DNA of 64,000 bases from Micromonospora sp. WMMD1128 (GTDB lineage: Bacteria > Actinomycetota > Actinomycetes > Mycobacteriales > Micromonosporaceae). The notes under the pieces are model-generated. The model had not been told where the DNA came from, did no database searches, and worked only from the letters and a program-made list of their open reading frames with translations. How positions within the stretch are numbered: position 1 is the first letter of the stretch; each line of letters begins with the position of its first letter. Below, piece after piece: positions 34,488-46,153 of the stretch. The DNA lies in the NCBI RefSeq assembly GCF_027497235.1, contig NZ_CP114902.1, forward strand, positions 1,625,501 to 1,689,500, in the 5' to 3' direction. The position numbers were made by a program, and so were the translations under genes.

Positions 34488-35096
34488 ATGACCGATCTCC
34501 TCGCCCAGTTCGGGCAGTTGCCCACCACACTGCTGATGGGCCTGCTGGGCGTGGTGATGCTCGCCGACGCCGTACCCCTGCTCGGGGTGCTGGTCCCCGG
34601 CGACGCGGCGGTGCTCGCCGCGGTCGGCGCGGGCCGTCCCGCCGGTGGCGCGGCGGCCGTCGCGGCGGTGGTGGCCGGCTGCCTGGCCGGCTGGTCGTTG
34701 AGCTTCCTCGCCGGGCGACGCTGGGGCGCGCGGCTGCGCAGCGGCCGGCTGGGCGCCTGGATCGGCGAGTCCCGCTGGGCCGCCGCCGAGACGCTGCTGC
34801 ATCGAGGCGGCGGCCGGATCGTCCTGGTGGCGCCGTTCCTGCCGGTGTTCAACGCGCTGCTGCCGCTCGCCGCTGGCGGGCTGCGGATGCCGTACCGGCG
34901 GTTCGTCACCTGCGCGGCGCTGGGCGCCACCGCGTGGGCCGGGCTCTACGTGGCGCTCGGGCTGGCCGCGCGGACGCTCACCGGTCTGCTGCCCGGCGCG
35001 CCCGACCCGACGGTGCTCACCATGGCGGTCGGGCTGCTGCTCGCCGGCCCGGTGCTGCTCGGCACCCGGCGCCGGCTGCGCGCGGTGACCGGCTGA
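34488..35096 (+). CDS. DedA family membrane protein with altered core arginine
   Basis: A 202-residue protein with VLVPGDAAVLAA, FLAGRRWGARL and a C-terminal membrane helix pair. In the re-entrant segment APFLPVFNALLPLAAGGLRMP the arginine usual in FxPxxR is asparagine, and PGE is PGD, so transport activity may differ from the copy at 23347. TAGCGT (34476-34481) ends six bases before the ATG (leaderless). The neighbour downstream is convergent. Confidence 0.85.
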   Translation: MTDLLAQFGQLPTTLLMGLLGVVMLADAVPLLGVLVPGDAAVLAAVGAGRPAGGAAAVAAVVAGCLAGWSLSFLAGRRWGARLRSGRLGAWIGESRWAAAETLLHRGGGRIVLVAPFLPVFNALLPLAAGGLRMPYRRFVTCAALGATAWAGLYVALGLAARTLTGLLPGAPDPTVLTMAVGLLLAGPVLLGTRRRLRAVTG

Positions 35097-35100
35097 CCGG

Positions 35101-35137
35101 GCCGGGTCCGGCCGCCACGGGGGAGGCCGGACCCGGC
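35101..35137. terminator. Bidirectional terminator, dedA / MBL gene
   Basis: GCCGGGTCCGGCC (35101-35113) and GGCCGGACCCGGC (35125-35137) form a perfect 13-base-pair stem with an 11-base loop between convergent stop codons. Confidence 0.75.
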
Positions 35138-35141
35138 GCGC

Positions 35142-35813
35142 TCACCAGCCGCGCGCCCGCCACTGCGGCACCGACGGCCGCTCGGCGCCGAGCGTGCTGT
35201 CCTTGCCGTGCCCCGGGTAGAACCAGGTCTCGTCCGGCAGCCGGCCGAAGAGCTTGGCCTCGACGTCGTCGATGAGCTGGCCGAACCGCTCCGGATCCTG
35301 GTCGGTGTTGCCCACGCCGCCGGGAAAGAGGGAGTCACCGGTGAAGAGGTGCGGCCCGCCGGCCGGGTCGCGGTAGAGCAGCGCGATCGACCCCGGGGTG
35401 TGCCCGCGCACGTGGATCACCTCGAGCGCGCAGTCGCCGACCGGCACGGTGTCGCCCTCGCGCAGCGGCTCGGCGTCGATCGGCAGGCCCTCGGCGTCGT
35501 CGGCGTGCACGAGCGCGCGGGCGCCGGTCTTGGCGACCACCTCCTCCAGCGCGACCCAGTGGTCCATGTGCCGGTGGGTGGTCACCACCGTGGCGAGCCC
35601 GCCGTCGCCGATCAGCTCCAGCAGGCGGGGCGCCTCGTTGGCGGCGTCGATGAGCGCCTGCTCGCCGGTGGCCCGGCAGCGCAGCAGATAGGCGTTGTTG
35701 TCCATCGGGCCCACCGACAGCTTGGTGACGGTGAGCCGGTCGAGCTCGCGCACGGCCGGCGGACCGCCGGGCGTGACGTCTCCGGTGTAGGTCATGACGA
35801 CGTTCAGATCCAT
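35142..35813 (-). CDS. MBL-fold hydrolase (glyoxalase II-like)
   Basis: A 223-residue metallo-beta-lactamase-fold protein: TTHRHMDHW is the HxHxDH metal motif, then VIHVRGHTPGSIAL, FTGDSLFPGGVGNT and a terminal YPGHGKDST. The arrangement fits thiolester hydrolases such as glyoxalase II. It overlaps the end of the mycothiol-dependent enzyme gene by ten bases on the minus strand, so it may hydrolyse a mycothiol conjugate or thioester (inference). An internal start at 35795 is an alternative. Confidence 0.87.
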   Translation of the reverse strand: MDLNVVMTYTGDVTPGGPPAVRELDRLTVTKLSVGPMDNNAYLLRCRATGEQALIDAANEAPRLLELIGDGGLATVVTTHRHMDHWVALEEVVAKTGARALVHADDAEGLPIDAEPLREGDTVPVGDCALEVIHVRGHTPGSIALLYRDPAGGPHLFTGDSLFPGGVGNTDQDPERFGQLIDDVEAKLFGRLPDETWFYPGHGKDSTLGAERPSVPQWRARGW

Positions 35814-36520
35814 TCCGGTGGGTTCGGCAGGGGGCCGTCGGGATCGACGGTGAGCAGCTCGCCGTCGCCCCGGCCGGTCAGCCAGGCGGCGAGTTCCGGC
35901 GCGGGGCCGGTGACCGTGGGCGCCCCCTCGGGGTCGCCCACGACGAGTTCGTGCGCGGCGCCGTCGACGCGCAGCACCATGGCCGGCGCGGCCGGGTCGC
36001 CGGCCAGCCCGGTCGTCACCTCGTGCAGCAGCCGCCTGGCGAACGCCTCCGGCCAGTCCGCCGGCCGGTAGCCGGCCGCCAGGTCGACGTGGTGCACCTC
36101 GATCTCGCGCAACCGACCCCAGACCAGCAGCGCCGCCGGCCACGGACCGCGCCGGGTCTGCACGGTCGCGCCCCACGCCGCCACCGGCATCTCCGCCACC
36201 GCCGCGTCGAAGCGCTGGCCGCTGCGACGCAGGTCGTCCAAGAGGTCCGCCGGGCCCCGCCCGGCGCCCGCCTCGATGTCGGCGTTACGCGCCTCGACCG
36301 AGGCGTACATCGGGATCGGCTCGCCGGTGCGCGCGGCGGTGAGCAGGTTGACGAACCCGTCGGCGTTGCGCGCCAGGTGGGTGAGCACGTGCGCGCGGCT
36401 CCACCCCGGCAGCAGCGACGGCGCCGCGACCTGCGCGGCGGTCAGGCCGGAGACGGTACGCAGCAGCCGGTCGTTCGCCTCGGCCAGCTCGCCGGTCAAC
36501 AGCAGCGGATCAGTCGTCAT
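35804..36520 (-). CDS. Maleylpyruvate isomerase family mycothiol-dependent enzyme
   Basis: A 238-residue DinB-like metalloprotein: LLPGWSRAHVLTHLARNADG with the first metal histidine, VWGRLREIEVHHVDLAAGY with the other two, and a C-terminal sterol carrier-like domain. The family uses mycothiol for isomerisation or thiol transfer. TAGGGT (36534-36529) lies eight bases before the ATG. It is the first gene of a two-gene unit with the MBL hydrolase. Confidence 0.88.
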   Translation of the reverse strand: MTTDPLLLTGELAEANDRLLRTVSGLTAAQVAAPSLLPGWSRAHVLTHLARNADGFVNLLTAARTGEPIPMYASVEARNADIEAGAGRGPADLLDDLRRSGQRFDAAVAEMPVAAWGATVQTRRGPWPAALLVWGRLREIEVHHVDLAAGYRPADWPEAFARRLLHEVTTGLAGDPAAPAMVLRVDGAAHELVVGDPEGAPTVTGPAPELAAWLTGRGDGELLTVDPDGPLPNPPEWI

Positions 36521-36570
36521 CGGGTCTGACCCTAGCGGGCCGGGATCCGCCCCGCTGCCGGGGAAATCGC

Positions 36571-36599
36571 TTTCGGCGCGTCGACGCGCCCCTTACCGT
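36571..36599 (+). promoter_or_regulatory. Candidate promoter of the leader ORF-rsgA unit
   Basis: TTTCGG (36571-36576), a 17-base spacer and TACCGT (36594-36599). A transcript from here would include the small ORF at 36646. Confidence 0.45.
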
Positions 36600-36645
36600 C
36601 GGGGCCGACGGCTTCGGTCGCGGCGTCGGGAGGGAGGTGGTGAGC

Positions 36646-36696
36646 ATGCCGGACGCAGCGCGCGTGTTCCGCCCTTCACCCCGACGACACCGATGA
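36646..36696 (+). CDS. Putative 16-residue leader peptide upstream of rsgA
   Basis: ATG at 36646 follows GGGAGGGAGGTGGTGAGC, one of the best Shine-Dalgarno sequences in the window. It encodes MPDAARVFRPSPRRHR and stops at 36694-36696. Five of 16 residues are arginine. The stop overlaps the GAGG that would serve rsgA (ATG 36704), so rsgA translation may depend on ribosomes finishing this ORF. It is too short for family evidence. Confidence 0.5.
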   Translation: MPDAARVFRPSPRRHR

Positions 36697-36703
36697 GGAC
36701 ACC

Positions 36704-37783
36704 ATGACCCTCGATCTGACCGCCCTCGGCTGGGACGCCGACTGGGCGGGCCACCTCGACCGACGCGCCGACCACCGACCCGGGCGGGTGGCCCGGGTGG
36801 ACCGGGGCGTGTGCACCGTGCTGCGCCCGGAGGGGCCGGTGCGGGCCAGCCTCGGCGGCGGTGTGCTCGCCGCCGCGGCCCGCGACCTGACCGCGTTGCC
36901 GTGCGCCGGCGACTGGGTGCTCCTGGCCACCTGGCCGGACGGCCCGGTCACCGTGGAGGCGGTGCTGCCGCGGCGCACCGCGCTGGTGCGGCGCACCGCC
37001 GGCAAGGACGCCAGCGGCCAGGTGCTGGCCGCCAACCTCGACGCCGCCGCGGTGGTCGAGCCGGTGCACCCGACGCCGGACGCCGCCCGGATCGAGCGGC
37101 TGCTCTCGCTGGTCCACGAGTCCGGCGCCGAGCCGCTCGTGGTGCTCACCAAGGCCGACCTGGCCGCCGACCCGGCCGCCGTGGCCCGGCAACTGGCCGA
37201 GCTGGCCCCCGGGGTGCCGGTGCTGCCGGTCAGCGCCGAGCGGGGCACCGGCCTGGCGCCGCTGCGCCGGCACGTCGCGCCGGGGCGCACGCTCGGCCTG
37301 CTCGGCCCCTCCGGCGCCGGCAAGTCGAGCCTGGTCAACGCGCTGGCCGGGGCCGACGTGATGCCCACCCAGGCGATCCGCCGGGTCGACGGCAAGGGCC
37401 GGCACACCACCACCTGGCGGGCGCTGGTGCCGCTGCCGGGCGGGGGAGCGGTGCTGGACACCCCGGGCGTACGGGCGGTCGGCCTGCTGGACGGCGCCGC
37501 CGGCCTGGACCGGGCCTTCGCCGACATCGCCGAGCTGGCCACCGGCTGCCGGTACGCCGACTGCGCGCACGACGCCGAGCCGGCCTGCGCGGTGCGGGAC
37601 GCGGTGGACCGGGGCGAGCTGCCGGCGCGGCGCTGGGAGAGCTGGCGTCGGCTCCAGCGGGAAATCGCGTACGAGGGCGGGCGGCGCGCGTCCCGGCTGG
37701 CCACCGAGCGGCGGGGCGGCTGGCGGGGCGGGCGGCGGCGGGCCGGACGCCCGGCGACCCCGCCCGCTCCCGGCACGCTCTGA
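36704..37783 (+). CDS. rsgA: Ribosome small subunit-dependent GTPase A
   Basis: A 359-residue circularly permuted GTPase: an N-terminal OB fold, then G4 LTKAD, G5 SAERG, G1 GPSGAGKSS and G3 DTPG, and a C-terminal zinc knuckle in CRYADCAHDAEPAC. It assists late 30S maturation and checks the decoding site. The tail is Arg/Gly-rich. ATG at 36704 uses GAGG at 36695-36698, which overlaps the stop of the preceding small ORF. A strong hairpin follows the gene. Confidence 0.95.
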   Translation: MTLDLTALGWDADWAGHLDRRADHRPGRVARVDRGVCTVLRPEGPVRASLGGGVLAAAARDLTALPCAGDWVLLATWPDGPVTVEAVLPRRTALVRRTAGKDASGQVLAANLDAAAVVEPVHPTPDAARIERLLSLVHESGAEPLVVLTKADLAADPAAVARQLAELAPGVPVLPVSAERGTGLAPLRRHVAPGRTLGLLGPSGAGKSSLVNALAGADVMPTQAIRRVDGKGRHTTTWRALVPLPGGGAVLDTPGVRAVGLLDGAAGLDRAFADIAELATGCRYADCAHDAEPACAVRDAVDRGELPARRWESWRRLQREIAYEGGRRASRLATERRGGWRGGRRRAGRPATPPAPGTL

Positions 37784-37832
37784 GCTGGGGGAATGTGCGC
37801 GCGACGGAAGTTGTCACACCCCGGGGCTAGAG

Positions 37833-37863
37833 TTGCCGGGGCGCTTTTCCTGCGCCCCGGCAA
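37833..37863 (+). terminator. Terminator of rsgA
   Basis: TTGCCGGGGCGC (37833-37844) and GCGCCCCGGCAA (37852-37863) are perfectly complementary over 12 base pairs with loop TTTTCCT. It separates rsgA from uvrA. Confidence 0.75.
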
Positions 37864-37914
37864 TTCATAAAAACGGACTTAGCCTCATATTCTTCTTCCG
37901 GGAGCACCCGTACC

Positions 37915-40857
<2,943 letters not shown>

Positions 40858-40860
40858 CCG

Positions 40861-40917
40861 CCGCGCGCACGCGGACGGGCCGGGCGGCCGGCCCGCCCGC
40901 GCGTGGTGCGGATTTTT
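40861..40917 (+). terminator. Intrinsic terminator of uvrA with T-tract
   Basis: A long imperfect stem: 40861-40883 (ending GACGGGCCGG) pairs with 40888-40911 (beginning CCGGCCCGCC) around a four-base loop. TTTTT follows at 40913-40917. This is one of the few terminators here with a T-run. Confidence 0.8.
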
Positions 40918-41024
40918 ACCCGTTCCGTGACGCCCCGGTATGAACCGGACCCCCACCCTGGCGCGTGTAACACAGTGTGGCCACGGATCATGAACGGTGG
41001 CGACAGCCGAGAGGAAGGCCGGAG

Positions 41025-41510
41025 ATGAGTGATGATCAGGCGTTGACCGGGCGGGTCACCCGGAGCCGCCGGGCGCTGCTCGCGGGCGCCGGCGCGGTCG
41101 GCGCGGCGGTGGTGCTCGCGGGCTGCGGTGACGACGACGCGACCCCGGGTCTCGCCCCGACCAGCGCAGGCCCGCCGAGCGCCACCGCGACCGGCGACGC
41201 CGGCGGTGGCAACCGGGACAGCAGCGGTCCGCTGGCCCGCACCGCCGACATCCCGGTCGGCGGTGGCACGGTGTACGCCAGCCAGGGTGTCGTCATCACC
41301 CAGCCCGAAGCCGGGCAGTTCAAAGCCTTCGACCCGATCTGCACCCACCAGGGGTGCCCGGTGTCGAACGTCGACGGCGGCACGATCAACTGCACGTGCC
41401 ACAACAGCAGGTTCTCGATCACCGACGGCGCGGTGAAGGGTGGCCCGGCCACCAGGCCGCTCGCCGCCAAGCAGATCAAGGTCGAGGGCGACCAGATCAC
41501 CCTCGCCTGA
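41025..41510 (+). CDS. Rieske [2Fe-2S] protein, Tat-type lipoprotein
   Basis: A 161-residue exported protein. The signal [23 protein letters not shown] combines a twin arginine with a lipobox, so folded protein is exported and lipid-anchored. After a disordered linker, the Rieske domain has the two cluster motifs CTHQGCP and CTCHNSRF. The partner electron donor is not encoded nearby. ATG at 41025 is preceded by GGAAGGCCGGAG. It lies between uvrA and uvrC on the same strand but has separate signals. Confidence 0.92.
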   Translation: MSDDQALTGRVTRSRRALLAGAGAVGAAVVLAGCGDDDATPGLAPTSAGPPSATATGDAGGGNRDSSGPLARTADIPVGGGTVYASQGVVITQPEAGQFKAFDPICTHQGCPVSNVDGGTINCTCHNSRFSITDGAVKGGPATRPLAAKQIKVEGDQITLA

Positions 41511-41580
41511 CCGGACGCGCCGCCCTCGTCCGCCGGGTGCGGGCGAGGGCGCGGCGGCGGTCGGTGTCGGGGGTGCGGAC

Positions 41581-41586
41581 TACGCT
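41581..41586 (+). promoter_or_regulatory. -10 element for leaderless uvrC transcript
   Basis: TACGCT ends six bases before the GTG start of uvrC (41593), and no Shine-Dalgarno lies between. Confidence 0.5.
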
Positions 41587-41592
41587 TGCGGG

Positions 41593-43536
41593 GTGGCTGA
41601 CCCCTCGACCTACCGTCCCGCGACCGGCACCATCCCGGAGTCGCCAGGGGTCTACCGCTTCCGCGACGGCACCGGCCGGGTGATCTACGTCGGCAAGGCG
41701 CGCAACCTGCGCAGCCGGCTCAACTCCTACTTCGCCGACCCGGTCAACCTGCACCAGCGCACCCGGCAGATGGTCTTCACCGCCGAGTCGGTCGACTGGA
41801 TCACCGTCGCCACCGAGGTGGAGGCGCTCCAGCAGGAATACACCTGGATCAAGCAGTACGATCCGAGGTTCAACGTCCGCTACCGCGACGACAAGTCCTA
41901 CCCCTACCTCGCGGTCACCCTCGACGAGGAATACCCGCGGTTGCAGGTGATGCGCGGCGCCAAGCGCAAGGGGGTGCGCTACTTCGGCCCCTACTCGCAC
42001 GCCTGGGCCATCCGCGAGACGCTCGACCTCCTGCTGCGGGTGTTCCCGGCGCGCACCTGCTCCTCCGGGGTGTTCAAGCGGGCCGGTCAGGTCGGTCGGC
42101 CCTGCCTGCTCGGCTACATCGGCAAGTGCTCGGCGCCGTGCGTCGGCACCGTCACCGCCGAGCGGCACCGGGAGATCGTCAACGGCTTCTGCGACTTCAT
42201 GGCCGGCCGCACCGACACCATGGTCCGCCGGCTCGAGAAGGACATGCTCGACGCCAGCGAGCAGTTGGAGTTCGAGCGGGCCGCTCGGCTGCGCGACGAC
42301 GTGGCCGCGCTGCGCCGGGCGATGGAGAAGCAGACCGTGGTGCTCGGCGACGGCACCGACGCCGACGTGGTCGCGTTCGCCGACGATCCGCTCGAAGCCG
42401 CGGTGCAGGTCTTCCACGTCCGTGGCGGCCGGGTCCGGGGCCAGCGCGGCTGGGTGGTGGAGAAGACCGAGGAGCTGACCACCGGCGACCTCGTGCACCA
42501 TTTCTGCACCCAGGTCTACGGCGGCGAGCAGGGCGAGGCCGACGTCCCGCGCGAGCTTCTCGTGCCCGAGCTGCCCGGCGACGCCGAGGCGCTCGCCGAC
42601 TGGCTTTCCGACCGGCGGGGCAGCCGGGTGTCGCTGCGGGTGCCGCAGCGTGGCGACAAGCGTTCGCTGCTGGAGACCGTCGAGCGCAACGCGAAGGACG
42701 CGCTGGCCCGGCACAAGCTCAAGCGCGCCGGCGACCTGACCACCCGCGGCCAGGCCCTCGACGAGATCGCCGACGCGCTGGCCATGCGCACCTCGCCGCT
42801 GCGCATCGAGTGTTACGACGTGTCCCAGATCCAGGGCACCGACGTGGTCGCCAGCATGGTCGTGTTCGAGGACGGGCTGCCCCGCAAGAGCGAATACCGC
42901 CGGTTCATCGTGCGGGGCGCCACCGACGACCTCTCCGCCATGTCCGAGGTGCTGCGCCGGCGGTTCGCCCGTTACCTCGACGCCCGCGCCGAGACCGGGG
43001 AGCTGGGCGAGGAGACCGCCGCCGACCCCGACCGCCCCGGCATCGACCCGACCACCGGGCGTCCGCGCCGGTTCGCGTACCCGCCGCAGTTGGTGGTGGT
43101 CGACGGCGGCCCGCCCCAGGTGGCCGCCGCCGCGAAGGCCCTGGCCGAGCTGGGTGTCGACGACGTGGCGCTGTGCGGGCTGGCCAAGCGGCTGGAGGAG
43201 GTCTGGTTGCCCGACGACGACTACCCGGTCATCCTGCCGCGCACCTCCGAGGCGCTCTACCTGCTGCAACGGGTCCGCGACGAGGCGCACCGTTTCGCCA
43301 TCACGTTTCACCGCCAGCGGCGCTCGAAGCGGATGACCGAGTCGGCGCTCGACAACGTGCCCGGCCTCGGTGAGGTCCGTCGCAAGGCGCTCCTGCGGCA
43401 CTTCGGCTCGCTGAAGCGGCTGTCCACGGCGACGGTGGAGGAGATCACCGAGGTGCCCGGCGTGGGCCGGCGCACCGCCGAGGCGATCCTCGCCGCCCTC
43501 GACGGCGCCGATCCCACCCCGGCCGCTTCCTCCTGA
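41593..43536 (+). CDS. uvrC: Excinuclease ABC subunit C
   Basis: A 647-residue UvrC. The GIY-YIG nuclease for the 3' incision is at the N terminus ([24 protein letters not shown]), followed by the cysteine-rich region (ARTCSSGVF to [13 protein letters not shown]), the UVR motif ([19 protein letters not shown]) that binds UvrB, the RNase H-like endonuclease for the 5' incision ([28 protein letters not shown]) and C-terminal helix-hairpin-helix motifs ([26 protein letters not shown]). GTG at 41593 is chosen from the leaderless -10. Confidence 0.98.
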   Translation: MADPSTYRPATGTIPESPGVYRFRDGTGRVIYVGKARNLRSRLNSYFADPVNLHQRTRQMVFTAESVDWITVATEVEALQQEYTWIKQYDPRFNVRYRDDKSYPYLAVTLDEEYPRLQVMRGAKRKGVRYFGPYSHAWAIRETLDLLLRVFPARTCSSGVFKRAGQVGRPCLLGYIGKCSAPCVGTVTAERHREIVNGFCDFMAGRTDTMVRRLEKDMLDASEQLEFERAARLRDDVAALRRAMEKQTVVLGDGTDADVVAFADDPLEAAVQVFHVRGGRVRGQRGWVVEKTEELTTGDLVHHFCTQVYGGEQGEADVPRELLVPELPGDAEALADWLSDRRGSRVSLRVPQRGDKRSLLETVERNAKDALARHKLKRAGDLTTRGQALDEIADALAMRTSPLRIECYDVSQIQGTDVVASMVVFEDGLPRKSEYRRFIVRGATDDLSAMSEVLRRRFARYLDARAETGELGEETAADPDRPGIDPTTGRPRRFAYPPQLVVVDGGPPQVAAAAKALAELGVDDVALCGLAKRLEEVWLPDDDYPVILPRTSEALYLLQRVRDEAHRFAITFHRQRRSKRMTESALDNVPGLGEVRRKALLRHFGSLKRLSTATVEEITEVPGVGRRTAEAILAALDGADPTPAASS

Positions 43537-43711
43537 GCTGCCCCGCCCGTTCCTCCTGACCTGCCCGTCCGCTCCCGGGGGCGGGACGGTCGGGGCGCAC
43601 GATCGTGGTGGCTGTCCGTTCGCCCACGGACCACGTCAGCGCCGTGGCGGTGAGTCATGTCGGGGCCGTGGGGCTCGTGGCGCTGGAGAGTGCCGCCTAT
43701 CCTTCCGGCGT

Positions 43712-43828
43712 ATGGGAGCGATCAAACCGTGGCACGTGTCCATTCTGGCGATCTGTTGTCTCCTACCGACCGCGGTGGCTGTCGTCGGCGGGATCTGGGC
43801 GATTCTCCGCTCCCGGAAGCGCGGCTGA
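43712..43828 (+). CDS. Small single-span membrane protein, 38 residues
   Basis: The ORF starts MGAIKPWHVSILAICC, has one hydrophobic segment (residues ~9-30) and ends LRSRKRG, a positive-inside tail. TATCCT at 43698-43703 stands eight bases before the ATG, which fits leaderless transcription. The KPWH-plus-helix layout recalls other tiny membrane proteins of this family of bacteria (from memory). It is too short for firm homology. Confidence 0.55.
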   Translation: MGAIKPWHVSILAICCLLPTAVAVVGGIWAILRSRKRG

Positions 43829-43838
43829 CCGAGTGCCC

Positions 43839-43919
43839 CTTGATCGACTCCACTTCGGCGAGGTGGCGGGGTTGGGCACGCTGGGATGCCGCCACCTCGG
43901 CGAGCTGGAGTCGATCAAG
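43839..43919. repeat. Long near-perfect palindrome, 31-base arms
   Basis: The left arm 43839-43869 (beginning CTTGATCGACTCCA, ending GAGGTGGCGG) and right arm 43889-43919 (beginning CCGCCACCTC, ending TGGAGTCGATCAAG) match at 28 of 31 positions around a 19-base loop. It lies 10 bases after the small membrane protein gene. Its size exceeds a usual terminator; a dispersed palindromic element is likely. The surrounding 43829-44280 (452 bases) holds no other gene I can support. Confidence 0.85.
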
Positions 43920-44078
43920 CAAGAGTCTCGCCCTCCGGGATCCTTTTCCACTTCTCGGGACGCTAGAGATCGTGGTGCGAAAACGTCTCCGGAGAGGCCA
44001 TTCCTCACCACATTGACCCGCGGGCGGATTGCGTGGTCGCTGAGCGTGAAGGCCCCGGCGGGGTGGGAGGAGGCTGCC

Positions 44079-44229
44079 AGGTGTGCCTTTGCTCTGCAGC
44101 CTTATCCGCATCAGCCGGTTGAACTGCTCAGACGCATGTGCAGCCGTCGCGGGTGCGAGACCGGTTCGGTGACGGTGCGTGCGCAGTGCGCGGATGGGTG
44201 CAGAGCAGCGGCGGTTCGCGACCGCACCT
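44079..44229 (+). ncRNA. Possible structured RNA between uvrC and recQ (speculative)
   Basis: Nested complementary segments: AGGTG (44079-44083) with CACCT (44225-44229), TGCTCTGCA (44090-44098) with TGCAGAGCA (44199-44207), and a local hairpin GCGGT/ACCGC (44211-44225). The middle pair extends imperfectly. The stretch codes for nothing recognisable. It might be an RNA or a decayed palindromic element. Confidence 0.25.
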
Positions 44230-44244
44230 ACTGACCACACAAGC

Positions 44245-44282
44245 GACGAGGGGCGGCCCGAGAACGGGGCCGGCCCTTCGTC
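44245..44282 (-). terminator. Stem-loop overlapping the recQ stop
   Basis: GACGAGGGGCGGCCC (44245-44259) pairs imperfectly with GGGGCCGGCCCTTCGTC (44266-44282). It reaches into the recQ stop codon and would end the minus-strand transcript. Confidence 0.5.
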
Positions 44283-46122
44283 ACCCCTCGGCGAGGACGG
44301 CGAGGATGGCCTCGCCGTACTTGGCGAGCTTGTTCTCGCCCACGCCGCTGAACCGGGACAGCTCGGCCAGCGAAGCCGGCGGTTCGGCCGCGATCTGGCG
44401 CAGCGTCGCGTCGTGGAAGATGACGTACGCGGGGACGCCCTGCTCCTTGGCGGTGGCGGCCCGCCAGGCGCGGAGCCGATCGAAGACACCGGCGGCGGCG
44501 GGGGAGAGATCGGCGACGACAGTCGCCGCGCCGCGGGGCTTCGCGGCCCGGCCGGACAGTGGACGCTCCGGCTCCTTGCGCAGCGTGACCGTGCGTCGCC
44601 GGCCGAGCACGTCGGCGCTGGCCTCGGTGAGCGCCAGCGTGCCGTAGTCGCCCTCGACCGCGAGCAGGCCCTCGGCGAGCAGTTGCCGCACCACGCCGCG
44701 CCATTCGGTGTCGCGCAGGTCGGTGCCGATGCCGAACGTGCTCAGCGCGTCGTGGCCGTGCTGGTCGATCTTGTCGGTGTGCTTGCCGAGCAGGATGTCG
44801 ATGCTGTGCCCGGCGCCGAAGCGTTGGTGGCGTTCCCGGTCGAGCCGGTAGACGGTGGAGAGCAGTTTCTGCGCCGCCACCGTGCCGTCCCAGGACTCCG
44901 GCGGGTCGAGGCAGGTGTCGCAGTTGCCGCAGTTGGGTGCGCCGGTCTCGCCGAAGTATTCGAGCAGTTGGGCGCGGCGGCAGCGGACCGTCTCGCAGAG
45001 CGCCAGCATCGCGTCGAGGTGGGCGGCGAGGTTGCGCCGGTGCGCCAGGTCGCCTTCGGACGTCTCGATCATCTTGCGTTGCTGCACGACGTCCTGGAGC
45101 CCGTACGCCAGCCAGGCCGTGGAGGGCAGGCCGTCGCGCCCGGCGCGGCCGGTCTCCTGGTAGTAGCCCTCCACCGACTTGGGCAGGTCGAGGTGGGCGA
45201 CGAAGCGTACGTCGGGCTTGTCGATGCCCATGCCGAACGCGATGGTGGCCACCATGACCAGCCCGTCCTCCCGCAGGAAGCGCTGCTGGTTGGTGGCGCG
45301 GGTGCGCGCGTCGAGGCCGGCGTGGTAGGGCAGCGCCGGGATGCCGTTGGCGACCAGGAAGTCGGCGGTCTTCTCCACCGAGGCCCGGGACAGGCAGTAG
45401 ACGATGCCGGCGTCGCCCGGGTGCTCGTCGCGCAGCAGGCTCAGCAACTGCCGGCGCGGCTCCCGCTTGGGCACGATCCGGTATTGGATGTTGGGCCGGT
45501 CGAAGCTGGCCACGAAGTGCCGGGCGTCGGTGAGTTGCAGGCGGGTGGCGATCTCGGTGCGGGTGGCCCGGGTCGCGGTGGCGGTCAGCGCGATCCGCGG
45601 CACCTGCGGCCAGCGTTCGTGCAGCATGGACAGGTTGAGGTAGTCGGGGCGGAAGTCGTGCCCCCACTGCGAGACGCAGTGCGCCTCGTCGATCGCGAAC
45701 AGGCCGATCCGGCCGCGTTCCAGCAGGCCGAGGGTGGACCGCACGGCCAGCCCTTCCGGAGCGAGGTAGAGCAGGTCCAGCTCGCCGGCGAGGTAGGCCG
45801 CCTCGACCTGGCGGCGCTGCGCCGGGTCCTGCGTCGAGTTGAGGAAGCCGGCCCGGACGCCGACCGCGGTGAGCGCGTCGACCTGGTCCTGCATGAGCGC
45901 GATCAGCGGTGAGACGACCACCGCCACGCCGTCGCGGACCAGCGCCGGGATCTGGTAGCAGAGCGACTTGCCGCCACCGGTGGGCATGAGCACGAGCGCG
46001 TCGCCGCCGGCCACCACGTGTTCGATGATGTCCTGCTGGACACCGCGGAAGGCGTCGTAGCCGAAGACCCGGCGCAACACGCCAAGCGCGTCGTCGGTCC
46101 GCTGCTCGGTGGGGGAGACCAT
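44281..46122 (-). CDS. recQ: ATP-dependent DNA helicase RecQ
   Basis: A 613-residue RecQ with all three modules. The helicase core has [11 protein letters not shown] (Walker A), [20 protein letters not shown] (DEAH plus aromatic-rich loop), LTATAT and [10 protein letters not shown]. The RQC domain contains the four zinc cysteines ([27 protein letters not shown]). The C-terminal HRDC ([29 protein letters not shown]) is present. It unwinds recombination and stalled-fork intermediates. It is on the opposite strand to the uvr genes. Confidence 0.97.
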   Translation of the reverse strand: MVSPTEQRTDDALGVLRRVFGYDAFRGVQQDIIEHVVAGGDALVLMPTGGGKSLCYQIPALVRDGVAVVVSPLIALMQDQVDALTAVGVRAGFLNSTQDPAQRRQVEAAYLAGELDLLYLAPEGLAVRSTLGLLERGRIGLFAIDEAHCVSQWGHDFRPDYLNLSMLHERWPQVPRIALTATATRATRTEIATRLQLTDARHFVASFDRPNIQYRIVPKREPRRQLLSLLRDEHPGDAGIVYCLSRASVEKTADFLVANGIPALPYHAGLDARTRATNQQRFLREDGLVMVATIAFGMGIDKPDVRFVAHLDLPKSVEGYYQETGRAGRDGLPSTAWLAYGLQDVVQQRKMIETSEGDLAHRRNLAAHLDAMLALCETVRCRRAQLLEYFGETGAPNCGNCDTCLDPPESWDGTVAAQKLLSTVYRLDRERHQRFGAGHSIDILLGKHTDKIDQHGHDALSTFGIGTDLRDTEWRGVVRQLLAEGLLAVEGDYGTLALTEASADVLGRRRTVTLRKEPERPLSGRAAKPRGAATVVADLSPAAAGVFDRLRAWRAATAKEQGVPAYVIFHDATLRQIAAEPPASLAELSRFSGVGENKLAKYGEAILAVLAEG

Positions 46123-46153
46123 CCGCGCAGTCTACGAGCGTCCCCCGACAGCG

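Noticed and set aside
44211-44225. T-arm-like GGTTCGCGACC hairpin considered as part of a tRNA
   Set aside because: The loop lacks the TTCRA pattern and no acceptor, D or anticodon arm can be arranged around it.
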